The position numbers were made by a program, and so were the translations under genes. From Methylosinus sp. H3A (GTDB lineage Bacteria > Pseudomonadota > Alphaproteobacteria > Rhizobiales > Beijerinckiaceae), in contig NZ_JADNQW010000005.1 of assembly GCF_015709455.1 (NCBI RefSeq), positions 868,001 through 932,000 of the forward strand: a stretch of 64,000 nucleotides of DNA, read 5' to 3'. This document shows positions 46,401 through 55,770 of the stretch, in pieces (position 1 is the stretch's first letter; every line of letters starts with the position of its first letter). The notes below the pieces were generated by a model that saw only the letters and a program-made list of their open reading frames with translations, had not been told where the DNA came from and did not search any database.

Positions 46401-46461
46401 CTCGCGTCGACGAAAGTGAACGGCGCGCCCTCGGGTCTTCAGTTCGAATGACGCAGACCAC
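46401..46461. repeat. Dispersed repeat, family R3, copy 2
   Basis: About 61 bp starting CTCGCGTCGACGAAAGTGAA, near-identical to 19017-19075. It supplies the stop codon (46439-46441) and last codons of the minus-strand P-loop gene. Confidence 0.75.
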
Positions 46462-46984
46462 TGGCTTTCACTTTCGACAGCACTGCGCTCGCCAGCACAT
46501 CGACCGGCTCGGACGAATCGAGCCGCAAGATCGGAGTAGCCCGGGCGGCTAGCCATTCTTCATGCGCGACCCGGCTGCGCTGCTCCGCGCCGGCCGTGTC
46601 ATAGGCAGCCGCCCAGGCGAGGAACGCCGCATTCGTCGCCGCCATGTCGCCGCCGGGCTCGATACGACGGCCATATCGAGCCTGCTCGCGCCGACGCAAC
46701 CGATCCATGCGGATGGCGGGATCGAGCCGCAGATAGACGATCAAGTCATACGAGGATTCGAGGGCCGCGGCCCAATCGATCGCCGAGCCGGAGAACACCC
46801 AACATCCGGCCGCGGGCAGCAATTCGCAAAGCAAAGCGAGCCGCTCCGCGCGCGGACGCGCCTCGACGAAAGGCGGGTCGGTCGGCCGCCAATAGACCGT
46901 ATCCGCGTCGAGATGTGGCGCGGCAAGGAGATCGGCGACCACGGCGCCGAGCGTCGAAACGCCCGAACCAGATGCGCCGATCAT
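46439..46984 (-). CDS. P-loop NTPase, adenylate-kinase-like
   Basis: 181 residues. Walker A at the N-terminus (MIGASGSGVSTLGAVVADLL), Asp-rich HLDADTVYWRPTDPPF resembling the substrate site of FlaR/shikimate-kinase-like proteins, and a lid-like RLRRREQARYGRRIEPGGDM. Probably a small-molecule or nucleotide kinase; substrate unknown. The C-terminal SGLRHSN is coded by repeat R3. Confidence 0.72.
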   Translation of the reverse strand: MIGASGSGVSTLGAVVADLLAAPHLDADTVYWRPTDPPFVEARPRAERLALLCELLPAAGCWVFSGSAIDWAAALESSYDLIVYLRLDPAIRMDRLRRREQARYGRRIEPGGDMAATNAAFLAWAAAYDTAGAEQRSRVAHEEWLAARATPILRLDSSEPVDVLASAVLSKVKASGLRHSN

Positions 46985-47121
46985 GTATCCGAGGCATCGG
47001 CCATTCTCCTCGAGGAACGCTCCAATCCGATCCCCTCGCCCGGAAACCTCTCACTCCTCGGATTCCCCGCGACCCGAAAATGCTCTATGGTCCGCCGGTT
47101 CCGCGACCCTATGGAGCGTCC

Positions 47122-47778
47122 ATGCCCAGCTTCGACCTTCGTTTTTCCCGTCGCGCCGCGCTCGCCGCGGCGGCCTCCGCCGTCCTCGGCTTCGCCGCGC
47201 CCGCCTTCGCCCAGAAGGCGCCGAGCGGCAAAGTCCCGGTCGAGGAGCTGATGGCGCCCAATGCTCTGCCGGATATCGTCGAGGGCAAGGCCGACGCGCC
47301 CGTCACCATCGTCGAATACGCCTCCATGACCTGCAGCCATTGCGCGGCCTTTCACAAGGACGTCTATCCGGCGCTGAAGAAGAACTTCATCGACACGGGC
47401 AAGGCGAAGTTCATTTTGCGCGAGTTCCCGCTCGATCCGCTGGCGACGGCGGCCTTCATGCTGGCCCGCAACGCCGGCGAGAAGCGCGACGCCGTGGTCG
47501 ATCTTCTGTTCGCCCAGCAGAAGAACTGGGCCTTCGTCGACAAGCCGCTCGACGGCCTCGCCAATGTGCTGAAGCAGACCGGCCTCGGCCAGGAGAAATT
47601 CGAGGCGACGCTGAAAGATCAGCAACTCTTCGAGAATGTGAGCAAGGTGCGCGACCGCGCGGCGGAGAAATTCGGCATTAATTCGACGCCGACCTTCTTC
47701 ATCAACGGCGACAGATACAGCGGCGAGATTCCCGAGGCCGACTTCGAGAAGATTCTGGCCGAGAAAGCCAAGTCCTGA
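47122..47778 (+). CDS. DsbA-family periplasmic thiol-disulfide protein
   Basis: 218 residues. Twin-arginine-like signal (FSRRAALAAAASAVLGFAAP) cleaved after AFAQ, so possibly Tat-exported. Thioredoxin fold with active site YASMTCSHCAAFHKDVYP (CSHC) and cis-Pro loop NSTPTFFING. Resembles DsbA/BdbD-type oxidoreductases of alphaproteobacteria. GGAG lies 6 bases before ATG 47122. A strong terminator follows. Confidence 0.9.
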   Translation: MPSFDLRFSRRAALAAAASAVLGFAAPAFAQKAPSGKVPVEELMAPNALPDIVEGKADAPVTIVEYASMTCSHCAAFHKDVYPALKKNFIDTGKAKFILREFPLDPLATAAFMLARNAGEKRDAVVDLLFAQQKNWAFVDKPLDGLANVLKQTGLGQEKFEATLKDQQLFENVSKVRDRAAEKFGINSTPTFFINGDRYSGEIPEADFEKILAEKAKS

Positions 47779-47804
47779 AAGCCGAAGGCGCAAGACTGCG
47801 CAGG

Positions 47805-47869
47805 GCGAGCCTGAAGGCTCGCGGTCCGATCCCGCCCTTGGACCGCGAGCCTTCAGGCTCGCATTTTTT
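47805..47869 (+). terminator. Intrinsic terminator made of a 23-bp inverted repeat
   Basis: Left arm 47805-47827 and right arm 47840-47862 are perfect complements (GCGAGCCTGAAGGCTCGCGG...), with a 12-base loop. A TTTTTT run follows on the plus strand, fitting termination of the DsbA-like gene. Each arm is itself partly palindromic (GCGAGCCT/AGGCTCGC). A related copy is at 50672-50731. Confidence 0.85.
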
Positions 47870-48522
47870 CACATCGATTTCTCCGCGCCGACGAGCCCGG
47901 CGCCGATGGCGAGCCAGACGAGATGCGCGTCGGTGCGCGCGCCGACCTTGGATTTGATCTGATAATGGTAGTTCTGCACCGTCTTGGCGCTGAGATTGAG
48001 CGCCCCGGCGATTTCCTCCGTGGTGCGGCCGGAGGCCACGAGGCGTAGAATTTCCGTCTCGCGCGGGCCGAGATCGTCGAGCGGCGAACGGCCCTCGGCC
48101 AAGCGCTCCGCCGCGATTTCCCGCGCTATGTCGTCGCCGAGCGCGCGGCCGCCGCGGGCGACCGTCTCCACCGCGCGCACCAGCTCGGCGGCCTCGCCGC
48201 CCTTGGTGACGAAGCCGCTGGCGCCGGCCTCGAAGGCTTTGAGCGCATAAGCGGCGGCGTCATGCATGGTGACGACGAGAATGCGCGCGCGCTTGTCCCA
48301 TTGCCTGATGTGGCGCACCGCCTCGAGCCCGCCCGCGCCGCCGGCGAGCTGCAGATCCATCACCACGACGTCCGGCGAGAATTTGCGATAGGCCTGATAG
48401 GCCGAGGCCGCGCTGTCGGCCTCGCCGACGACGCGAAAGCCCGGCTGGCGCTCGAACAGCCGGCGATAACCCTCACGCACGATCGGATGGTCGTCGACGA
48501 GCAGAAGGCCGACGCCGCTCAC
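47869..48522 (-). CDS. LuxR/NarL-type response regulator (MoxX-like)
   Basis: 217 residues. Receiver (LLLVDDHPIVREGYRRLFER, phospho-Asp in VVVMDLQLAGGAGG, Lys in FVTKGG) and C-terminal LuxR HTH (LGPRETEILRLVASGRTTEE, IAGALNLSAKTVQNYHYQIK). Partner of the overlapping upstream kinase (ATGA). In Paracoccus the MoxYX pair of this type is linked to methanol oxidation genes; the target here is not visible. Confidence 0.87.
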   Translation of the reverse strand: MSGVGLLLVDDHPIVREGYRRLFERQPGFRVVGEADSAASAYQAYRKFSPDVVVMDLQLAGGAGGLEAVRHIRQWDKRARILVVTMHDAAAYALKAFEAGASGFVTKGGEAAELVRAVETVARGGRALGDDIAREIAAERLAEGRSPLDDLGPRETEILRLVASGRTTEEIAGALNLSAKTVQNYHYQIKSKVGARTDAHLVWLAIGAGLVGAEKSM

Positions 48523-49937
48523 GCCGCGCGCCCGAGAGCGCCAAAGCCTCCGGCTCGGCCGCCGGCGTTCGAATTGGCGTGGATCAGCGGAATGCGCGCG
48601 GCGACGCGAACGCCGCGGGCGGCGCGGCCGATGGAGAGGCTGCCACCGAAGGCCGAGACGCGCTCGCGCATGCCGAGCAGGCCGTGCCCCGCGGCAAAAT
48701 CGATGCGCGTCGGATCGCCGTCGCCATCGTCCTCCACCGTCAGCGCGACGACGCCGTCATTAGAGGCGAGCCGCTCCACGCGCAAAAAGACCTCGTGCGG
48801 CTTCCCGTGGCGCATGGCGTTGGTGAGGCACTCCTGGGCGATGCGGAAAACGCTCGTCGAAACGGCCGGCGGCACGCCGGCGAGATCGCCCATCAGATCG
48901 AGATGCACGACCGCGCGCGGCGCTGTTTGCGCGTTCCAGCCGGCGACGAGCTGCACCAGACAGGCCTCGAGCCCGAGCTCGTCCAGATCCTGCGAGCGCA
49001 GCCGCGCCAGCGCCTCGCGCAAGGTCATCGTCATGCGCCGCGCAACCTTGCCGATCGAGCGCGCGTCGGCGGCGAGATCGGGCCGATCCGCCGCGCCCGC
49101 CTCGATCGCCGCGGCGAAAGCGGTGGTGGCCGTGAGGCATTGGCCGAATTCGTCATGAAGATCGCGCGCCAACGCGCGGCGCTCCTCCTCCTGTACCTCG
49201 AACAGGCGTTTCGTCAGAGCGACGCGCTCGGCCGTCGTCTGCGCCAGCCGCTCGGCGAGATCATTCGCCGCGCGGGCCATGAGGCCGAACTCGCCGCTGG
49301 TGAAGGCTTTGATGCGATGGCGATAATTGCCGCTCTCGAGGCGGCGCAGCCCGTCGACGATCGCCTGCGTCGGCGCGAGCGCGTGGAAGATGGCGAGCGC
49401 GGCGAGCAGGCAGACGCCGACCGCCATGGAGGCGGCGACGCCGGCGACGATGGAGATTTCGCGCCAGGCCTGACGCACGGCCGCCGCCGAATCGGCGCGC
49501 GCGACGACGGCCCCGGTCTCCGGCTGGCGCACGGTGAGCGGCCGCGAGACGGGCGCCGGCGCGCCGAAGAGAAGATCGAAGGCACGCGCGAACCACTGCG
49601 GCGCCTCCGCCCCGACGCCATCCATCTGGCTGCACATGACGCGCGGCGCCTCCGCGCCCGGCGCGAAAGTGATGCAGACGCCGGGGGAAACGAGCTTCAA
49701 CGTCGCGAGCGACTCCCAATTGGGAATGGGCAGGATGTTGTCGCGCCGCATGCTGCCGCGCCAGAGAATCTCGCGCCAAAAAAGATTTTCGAGCTCATGC
49801 GCGACACGCTCGGCCGAGGCCTGGGTCTCGGCGCGAATCGCGCGATTGGCGTCGTTCATCACCCAGCCGATGGCGAGCGCGAGGCACAGCGCCACAATCG
49901 CGACGAGGCGCATGATGAGGCGAATGATCAATTGCAT
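48519..49937 (-). CDS. NarX/UhpB-type sensor histidine kinase with MoxY-like sensor domain
   Basis: 472 residues from ATG 49937. Membrane helix 1 (about 5-22), a periplasmic domain (about 25-150) resembling the LapD/MoxY N-terminal domain with FWREILWRGSMRRDNILPIP, helix 2 (about 165-190), HAMP (190-245), then HisKA_3 with ALARDLHDEFGQCLTATTAF and HATPase (ECLTNAMRHGKPHEV, DDGDGDP, GHGLLGMRERV). Such kinases phosphorylate LuxR-type regulators, here the overlapping next gene. MoxY similarity suggests control of C1 oxidation (inference). Confidence 0.87.
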   Translation of the reverse strand: MQLIIRLIMRLVAIVALCLALAIGWVMNDANRAIRAETQASAERVAHELENLFWREILWRGSMRRDNILPIPNWESLATLKLVSPGVCITFAPGAEAPRVMCSQMDGVGAEAPQWFARAFDLLFGAPAPVSRPLTVRQPETGAVVARADSAAAVRQAWREISIVAGVAASMAVGVCLLAALAIFHALAPTQAIVDGLRRLESGNYRHRIKAFTSGEFGLMARAANDLAERLAQTTAERVALTKRLFEVQEEERRALARDLHDEFGQCLTATTAFAAAIEAGAADRPDLAADARSIGKVARRMTMTLREALARLRSQDLDELGLEACLVQLVAGWNAQTAPRAVVHLDLMGDLAGVPPAVSTSVFRIAQECLTNAMRHGKPHEVFLRVERLASNDGVVALTVEDDGDGDPTRIDFAAGHGLLGMRERVSAFGGSLSIGRAARGVRVAARIPLIHANSNAGGRAGGFGALGRAA

Positions 49938-50142
49938 CGGTCTTCGCTCCGGCTTCTTCCCCAGCGGCCCGAGTAAAGCAGGAATCGCCTTGCCCGCCAA
50001 TGCGATCCGGCCGCCGCTCCGCTTTACCTCGGGAAGATCGGGCAAATTGCCCGGCGCGATGCGGGCCGGCGCGCCCTAGGACGCGCAGCGGCGAGCGGGC
50101 AGGATCGCGCATCCCCGAGAAGGGGCATTCGGAGCCATGTCA

Positions 50143-50655
50143 ATGAAACAACCGTCGTTCTCGGCGCGCCTGCCGTCGCGCACCGCTTTTGTGCTCGGCT
50201 TTGCGACGCTGCTGCTGGGCATGGCGCTCGCCATCGCCTGGGTCTTGGGAATCACTTTGTTCTACCCTGACGGCGAGCTGGCGCAGGCGATCCACCGACG
50301 CGACGATCTCATCCGCGCCCATATCGATTATCTGATGATGGCGCAATTCGTGTTTGTCTTCGCGCTGCTGTTCCGCCAATACGCCATACGGCCGCCGATC
50401 TGGATGATCGTCTCTATCTGCTTCGGAACATTCAACAACCCGCTCTCCTTCGCGCTGCGGGCGCTGAAGCCGAAGATCGATCCGGCGACGCTGCCGCCAG
50501 TCGAGCCGCATTTTCCGCTGATCGCGGGCGTGAGCTTCACTCTGACGACAGTGGGGTTTCTGACAGCGGCCTTCCTCGCCGTCCGCGCGGCATGGCGGGC
50601 CGGCGACGAGGCGGCGGCGCCGAAGATTGCTCCGAACTTCGAGCGAGCGGAGTAA
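50143..50655 (+). CDS. Four-helix membrane protein of unknown function
   Basis: 170 residues, four hydrophobic segments (about 18-40, 63-82, 88-105 region, 128-148). A conserved-looking RRDDLIRAHIDYLMMAQFVF contains a His-Asp pair at the start of helix 2. GGAG is 8 bases before ATG 50143; ATG 50137 is too close to it. Some similarity of layout to hydroxylaminobenzene-mutase/styrene-oxide-isomerase-like membrane proteins, but I cannot assign it. Confidence 0.65.
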   Translation: MKQPSFSARLPSRTAFVLGFATLLLGMALAIAWVLGITLFYPDGELAQAIHRRDDLIRAHIDYLMMAQFVFVFALLFRQYAIRPPIWMIVSICFGTFNNPLSFALRALKPKIDPATLPPVEPHFPLIAGVSFTLTTVGFLTAAFLAVRAAWRAGDEAAAPKIAPNFERAE

Positions 50656-50671
50656 TCCCGAGCGCGACAAA

Positions 50672-50731
50672 GCGAGCCTCTAAGGCTCACGGTCCAAAGC
50701 GTTCCCTGGACCGCGAGCCTTAGAGGCTCGC
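50672..50731. terminator. 24-bp inverted repeat between convergent genes
   Basis: Arms 50672-50695 and 50708-50731 pair with one mismatch around a 12-base loop, and share GCGAGCCT...AGGCTCGC...GGTCC with the element at 47805-47862. It lies between the membrane-protein gene and pyrG, which converge. No clear T-run on either side. Confidence 0.7.
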
Positions 50732-50747
50732 TCCTGCCTGTGCGAGA

Positions 50748-52382
<1,635 letters not shown>

Positions 52383-52430
52383 TTACGCTTATCGCCTCGG
52401 GATCGATTCGGAAAAGACTTTTTTCGTCGG

Positions 52431-52448
52431 CCGGTGGAATTCCACCGG
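52431..52448. repeat. 18-bp perfect palindrome CCGGTGGAATTCCACCGG
   Basis: Lies between secG and pyrG, 55 bp upstream of the pyrG start. Could be a regulator site or an RNA hairpin; a run of T (52420-52425) lies beside it on the plus strand. Confidence 0.5.
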
Positions 52449-52475
52449 CGCGTTCTCTCGCGCCGAAGCTGCGGG

Positions 52476-52495
52476 AGGCGGCTTTTAAGCCGCCT
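52476..52495 (-). terminator. Hairpin after secG
   Basis: AGGCGGCTTTTAAGCCGCCT, a perfect 20-bp palindrome 6 bases past the secG stop. It is GC-rich with a TTAA centre and no U-run. Confidence 0.5.
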
Positions 52496-52500
52496 GCGCC

Positions 52501-53040
52501 TTATTTCTGCTCGGCCGGGGCCGTGTCGGCGCCCGCGGGAGCCTTCACCTCGGGCACCTTCACCTCGGGAGCCTTGACGTCAGGCTCTTTCGCGCCTTCC
52601 GCCGCCGGGGGAGTCGCGGGAGCGGCTTCGGCCGGAGCGGCGGGCTGCTCGGCGGCCGGGGGCGTCGCGCCCTGGCGCTGCTGCTGAGCGCGCTGCAGCT
52701 GGTCGAAGATGCTCTCTTTCTTGTCCGCAGGGGCGGCGGCGTTCGGCGTCGCCGCCGGCGCGCCGGCCGGCGGCAGCTCCTTGAGCTCCAGCCTACCGGG
52801 ATCGACCCCCTCGCTTCCGCGCTCCCAGGCCGGGAGAACGGTAAGCGCGATGCTCGTCAGGAAGAAGATGGCGCCGAGAATGCCGGTGGCGCGGGTGATG
52901 GCGTTGGCCTGGCCGCGGCCGGTGAACAGGCCGCCGCCTCCGCCGATGCCGAGCGCCCCGCCCTCCGACTTCTGATAGAGAATCAGCACGACGAGAGCGA
53001 CCACCACCATCAGGTGGATGACGATGATAACCTGCTGCAT
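52501..53040 (-). CDS. secG: Preprotein translocase subunit SecG
   Basis: 179 residues. Two membrane helices (about 3-21 and 52-70) with the SecG loop EGGALGIGGGGGLFTGRGQA between them. Accessory subunit of the SecYEG channel. A long C-terminal extension rich in Ala, Pro and Glu (about 80-179), including AAEQPAAPAEAAPATPPAAE and KAPEVKVPEVKAP, is typical of alphaproteobacteria. Confidence 0.93.
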   Translation of the reverse strand: MQQVIIVIHLMVVVALVVLILYQKSEGGALGIGGGGGLFTGRGQANAITRATGILGAIFFLTSIALTVLPAWERGSEGVDPGRLELKELPPAGAPAATPNAAAPADKKESIFDQLQRAQQQRQGATPPAAEQPAAPAEAAPATPPAAEGAKEPDVKAPEVKVPEVKAPAGADTAPAEQK

Positions 53041-53157
53041 GAACCGCTATCTCCCGGCGCTTCGGTTCCGCCCGCCCCGCGGCCCGCGCATTTTCTTGTC
53101 GCGGGCCTTCTACACCAATTGCGCGGGCCTAGGGAAGGGGCGGCCGCGGCTGCGCGG

Positions 53158-53625
53158 TCAATAGGCCTTGCCGTCCTGGCCCTTCCAGCCCCCTGGGGCC
53201 TGATCGAAGCGCGTCTCGTCGCTGAACTCGATCTTGGCGCCGGGCTCGATATATTGACGGTCCTTGATCTCCTGATTGGAGACGGTCGTCGAATAATATT
53301 TGCTCGCCGAGCAGCCGGCCTTGACCGCCCCGGCGTCGTCCGGCTTGCAATCGAGATTGGCGCCCTTGGGGAACTCCACCGTGCCTGTGAAATAGAATTC
53401 GACGGCCTTGTGGCCGGCGCCCTCGACGTCGAGCTGCCAGAAGCGCGACACATCGAATTTGACGATTCGCGCGTCCGGATCGAACTTCTTTTTCAGCCGG
53501 TTCTCGAACACCGAGCGGGCGTTGTCGGCGGTCGGCTCGCAGGAAAACAGGCAGAAGGCCTCGGCGCGGCCGGCGGTGAGCGCGGTCGCGAGCAGGGCGG
53601 CCGCCACGATCTTCGATTTCGACAT
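53158..53625 (-). CDS. Secreted protein of unknown function
   Basis: 155 residues. Signal peptide SKIVAAALLATALTAGRAEA, then CLFSCEP just after the cleavage site, and two further cysteines (LDCKPDD, KAGCSAS). The mature protein looks beta-rich and has no motif I recognise. Upstream of secG on the same strand with a 117-bp gap. Signal peptide well supported; function unknown. Confidence 0.7.
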   Translation of the reverse strand: MSKSKIVAAALLATALTAGRAEAFCLFSCEPTADNARSVFENRLKKKFDPDARIVKFDVSRFWQLDVEGAGHKAVEFYFTGTVEFPKGANLDCKPDDAGAVKAGCSASKYYSTTVSNQEIKDRQYIEPGAKIEFSDETRFDQAPGGWKGQDGKAY

Positions 53626-53993
53626 GAAACGCGTCTCCTCTTTTTTCTCGTTTTTTTATCCGTCGCGACATTCGTGCTTCATGGTCAGGCGCCACGAAGC
53701 ATGAGGGACGCGAAGCGGGCTCCTTATGGGGCTCCGATCACAGGCTGCACGGCCGCCGCGGTCCCGGCAAGCGCGCCGCTTCGGACAGATTGTCGCATCG
53801 CGATGGATTTCTCCGCCGTGTTGCCTTGCGGCGGCGAGCGTCCTATTGACGGCGCGAACCCTAAGCAGGATTTCGAAAAAGCGGGAGCCGGTTTTTCGGT
53901 AAAAATCCTGTTTCCTCAAAAGACCCTGAACGGGCGTTCCGTCGGCGAAGCGACGAACGCCTGCTCGGAGGAGCCAGTCAGAGAGAGGATTTC
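53626..53993. other. 368-bp intergenic region before leuB
   Basis: No gene seen. 53864-53923 is a palindromic repeat of rhizobial type: GCAGGATTTCG ... GAGCCGGTTTTTCGG ... AAAATCCTG. The leuB ribosome-binding site GAGAGAGG is at the right end. The rest shows nothing I can assign. Confidence 0.55.
53864..53923. repeat. Rhizobial-type palindromic intergenic repeat
   Basis: Inverted CAGGATTT / AAATCCTG about 40 bp apart, with the inner AAGCGGGAGCCGGTTTTTCG pattern shared by intergenic repeats of Hyphomicrobiales. Related in layout to 62048-62130. Confidence 0.55.
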
Positions 53994-55106
53994 ATGGCCG
54001 CCTACAAGCTTCTTCTATTGCCCGGCGACGGCATCGGCCCTGAAATCATGGCCGAGGCCGAGAAGCTCATCGGCTTTCTGAGCGCGGCCGGCGTCGCCTC
54101 TTTCGAGACAGAGAAGGGCCTCGTCGGCGGCTCCGCCTATGACGCCCACGGCCAGGCGATCAGCGAGGCCGACATGGCCCTCGCCAAAAGCGCCGACGCC
54201 GTGCTGCTGGCCGCCGTCGGCGGTCCGAAATGGGACGGCGTGCCCTATGACGTGCGCCCGGAGGCGGGTCTGCTGCGCCTGCGCAAGGATTTGGGCCTCT
54301 TCGCCAATCTGCGCCCGGCCATCTGCTATCCGGCGCTGGTGGACGCCTCCTCGCTGAAGCCCGATCTCGTCGATGGCCTCGACATCATGATCGTGCGCGA
54401 ATTGACCGGCGGCGTCTATTTCGGCGAGCCCAAGGAGATCACCGATCTCGGCAATGGCCAGAAGCGCGGCGTCGACACGCAGGTCTATGAGACCTATGAG
54501 ATCGAGCGCATCGCCCGCATCGCCTTCGAGCTCGCCCGCAAGCGCTCCAACAAGGTCACATCGTCCGAGAAGGCCAATGTGATGAAGTCTGGCCTGTTGT
54601 GGCGCGAGGTGGTGACGGCCCTGCACGCGCGCGAATATTCCGATGTGCAGCTCGAGCATATGCTCGCCGATGCGCTCGGCATGCAGCTGGTGCGCCGGCC
54701 CAAGCAGTTCGACGTGATCGTCACCGACAATCTCTTCGGCGACCTGCTGTCGGACGTCGCCTCCATGCTGACCGGCTCGCTCGGCATGCTGCCCTCCGCC
54801 TCGCTCGGCGGGGAAGACGCTGCGACCGGCAAGCGCAAGGCGCTCTATGAGCCGTGCCACGGCTCCGCGCCGGACATCGCCGGCAAGGCGCTCGCCAATC
54901 CGATCGCCATGATCGGCTCTCTGGTGATGGCGCTGCGCTATTCCTTCGCCCTGATCCCGGTCGCCGACGCGATCGACAAAGCGATCGCCGATGTGCTGGC
55001 CGCCGGCCTGCGCACGGCCGACATCGCCGGGCCGAACGACAAGCCGGTGTCCACCAGCCAGATGGGCGACGCGATTCTGGCGGAGCTGAAGAAGACGTTT
55101 GCGTGA
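53994..55106 (+). CDS. leuB: 3-isopropylmalate dehydrogenase
   Basis: 370 residues. Oxidative decarboxylation step of leucine synthesis. [102 protein letters not shown] and the NAD-specific [22 protein letters not shown] precedes ATG 53994. Confidence 0.96.
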   Translation: MAAYKLLLLPGDGIGPEIMAEAEKLIGFLSAAGVASFETEKGLVGGSAYDAHGQAISEADMALAKSADAVLLAAVGGPKWDGVPYDVRPEAGLLRLRKDLGLFANLRPAICYPALVDASSLKPDLVDGLDIMIVRELTGGVYFGEPKEITDLGNGQKRGVDTQVYETYEIERIARIAFELARKRSNKVTSSEKANVMKSGLLWREVVTALHAREYSDVQLEHMLADALGMQLVRRPKQFDVIVTDNLFGDLLSDVASMLTGSLGMLPSASLGGEDAATGKRKALYEPCHGSAPDIAGKALANPIAMIGSLVMALRYSFALIPVADAIDKAIADVLAAGLRTADIAGPNDKPVSTSQMGDAILAELKKTFA

Positions 55107-55112
55107 GGCGAT

Positions 55113-55150
55113 CCGGCGCGCCCGGCCGTCACGACGGCCGGGCGCGCCGG
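55113..55150. terminator. GC-rich hairpin after leuB
   Basis: 18-bp arms CCGGCGCGCCCGGCCGTC and complement with a 2-base centre, 7 bases past the leuB stop. No T-run, so possibly rho-assisted or only structural. Confidence 0.6.
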
Positions 55151-55155
55151 GGCCC

Positions 55156-55187
55156 TTGACGATATGCGAAACGTATCACATAATACG
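55156..55187 (+). promoter_or_regulatory. higBA promoter and operator
   Basis: TTGACG (55156-55161), 17-bp spacer, CATAAT (55179-55184). An inverted repeat CGTAT (55172-55176), 6 bases, ATACG (55183-55187) covers the -10 box, a suitable autorepression site for HigA. The toxin start GTG is 9 bases past the -10 box, leaving almost no leader. Confidence 0.6.
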
Positions 55188-55192
55188 GCCTC

Positions 55193-55474
55193 GTGATACA
55201 GGGCTTCGCCGACGCCGCGACCGAGCGCTTTTTCAAGACGGGCGATTGTCCGGCGCAATGGCGACAGGTCGGCAAAGTCGCGGCGCGCAAGCTCGACATG
55301 CTCGATGCGGCCGTCGTTCTGTCCGACCTCCGCTCACCGCCCGGCAATCAGCTCGAGGCGCTGAAGCGCGACCGTCTCGGCCAGCACAGCATCCGCATCA
55401 ATGATCGTTGGCGCATCTGCTTCGTGTGGACGGACCTCGGACCGGATCGCGTCGAGATCGTCGACTATCATTGA
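55193..55474 (+). CDS. higB: HigB-type toxin (RelE superfamily mRNA interferase)
   Basis: 93 residues from GTG 55193. HigB/YoeB-like fold: IQGFADAATERFFKTGDCPA, LRSPPGNQLEALKRDRLGQH, SIRINDRWRICFVWTD. Ribosome-dependent mRNA cleavage is the family activity. Toxin precedes antitoxin, the reverse of most TA operons but normal for higBA. Confidence 0.9.
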   Translation: MIQGFADAATERFFKTGDCPAQWRQVGKVAARKLDMLDAAVVLSDLRSPPGNQLEALKRDRLGQHSIRINDRWRICFVWTDLGPDRVEIVDYH

Positions 55475-55488
55475 GGGGGAGTTCCGCA

Positions 55489-55770
55489 GTGATCAGAATC
55501 AAAACCCATCCGGGAGAGGTTCTCGCCGACGAGTTCATGAAGCCCCTCGGCCTTTCCGCCCGCGGGCTCGCGGAAACGCTCGGCGTGCCGGGCAATCGGA
55601 TCAGCGACATCATGCGTGGACGCCGCGACGTCTCGGCGGACACGGCCATCCGGCTCGGCCGCTATTTTGGAACCGACCCGCGCTTCTGGCTCAATCTGCA
55701 GGCGGCCCACGATCTATCGAAGGCCGAGGCCGAGAACGACTATTCCGGCCTGCCGACGCGCGCGGCCTGA
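55489..55770 (+). CDS. higA: HigA-type antitoxin (XRE family)
   Basis: 93 residues from GTG 55489, preceded by GAGGGGGAG. HTH: THPGEVLADEFMKPLGLSAR, GLAETLGVPGNRISDIMRGR, then IRLGRYFGTDPRFWLNLQ. Neutralises HigB and represses the operon. Its 3' end overlaps the convergent ftsH-like gene by 31 bases. Confidence 0.92.
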   Translation: MIRIKTHPGEVLADEFMKPLGLSARGLAETLGVPGNRISDIMRGRRDVSADTAIRLGRYFGTDPRFWLNLQAAHDLSKAEAENDYSGLPTRAA

